Under the pieces are notes generated by a model, which was given only the letters and a program-made list of their open reading frames with translations, made no database searches and was not told where the DNA came from. Position numbers and translations under genes: made by a program. Shown in pieces: positions 58,369-58,400 of a DNA stretch of 58,400 bases (within the stretch, counting starts at the first letter, position 1; each line of letters begins with the position of its first letter). The DNA comes from Acidobacteriota bacterium (GTDB lineage Bacteria > Acidobacteriota > Terriglobia > Terriglobales > Acidobacteriaceae): NCBI GenBank assembly GCA_019244045.1, contig JAFATF010000710.1, positions 1 to 58,400 of the forward strand, written 5' to 3'.

Positions 58369-58400
58369 ATGCGCGTTTTTATTGCCTTCGCCATCGACGA
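58369..58400 (+). CDS. Probable RNA 2',3'-cyclic phosphodiesterase, N-terminus only
   Basis: The window ends after ten codons: MRVFIAFAID. This matches the start of the LigT/ThpR family, whose members open with M-R-x-F-I-A and then D. Position after cinA supports it, since cinA and ligT/thpR are neighbours in several bacteria. The HxTx motifs lie beyond the edge, so the assignment rests on a very short stretch and context. Confidence 0.45.
   Translation, partial: MRVFIAFAID

Overview
The window looks like a piece of chromosome from a member of the Acidobacteriota, probably Koribacter/Terriglobia-like. This is inferred from gene content and not proven: a retropepsin-like protease with PDZ, a sortilin/VPS10-type propeller, a DUF1844 - metallo-beta-lactamase - ribF run, SIMPL and glycine-zipper envelope proteins, and a frame-shifted member of a membrane-protein family I associate with this phylum. 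Composition is even and GC-rich. I see no phage, integrase, IS element, CRISPR array or tRNA. This is ordinary core chromosome with several local oddities.

Layout. 1-3.5 kb: start of an LD-carboxypeptidase, a frame-shifted membrane-protein pseudogene, and mgtC-dapF (translationally coupled; this DapF has Ser at both catalytic Cys positions). 3.7-7.2 kb: operon mtnP - PfkB sugar kinase - GT-C glycosyltransferase, all on the minus strand. 7.6-11.6 kb: an aspartic protease with two D-P-G motifs, a HExxH metalloprotease whose 3' end overlaps it convergently, and leuB. 11.6-16.7 kb: ygfZ, DUF1844, MBL hydrolase, ribF and an MFS transporter. 16.7-20.1 kb, minus strand: ubiD, OsmC, a previously uncalled 78-codon glutaredoxin-like gene whose first redox Cys codon is UGA followed by a SECIS-like hairpin (the best finding here), then an EamA transporter. 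20.2-26.9 kb: pterin dehydratase, MFS, TPR protein, NfeD protease, slipin, SPOR protein. 27-37 kb: an ArsR regulator, a large hybrid histidine kinase with a degenerate receiver, a divergent HD-GYP response regulator, a glycine-zipper protein, a GAF-TM-AMIN-amidase fusion, and a PilZ membrane protein. 37-46 kb: envelope and periplasmic genes (SIMPL, Rv2525c-like, a second glycine-zipper protein, a serine hydrolase fused to NamZ, NodB deacetylase, exported MsrA and MsrB). 46-50.4 kb: VPS10-type propeller and fabH. 50.47-50.57 kb: SRP RNA on the minus strand. 50.6-58.4 kb: transglutaminase-like protein, a beta-barrel protein, then rimO - yacG - pgpA - propeller protein - cinA - start of thpR.

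How it works together. Much of the window serves the cell envelope: peptidoglycan turnover (LdcA, amidase, NamZ fusion, NodB, transglutaminase), periplasmic methionine repair (MsrA, MsrB) and export or membrane quality control (SRP RNA, NfeD/slipin). A c-di-GMP/two-component block sits at 27-37 kb. Thiol redox appears with OsmC and the predicted selenoprotein. Several genes have no Shine-Dalgarno sequence but a -10-like hexamer 6-12 nt before the start codon, suggesting leaderless transcripts; others use TTG starts behind good Shine-Dalgarno sites.
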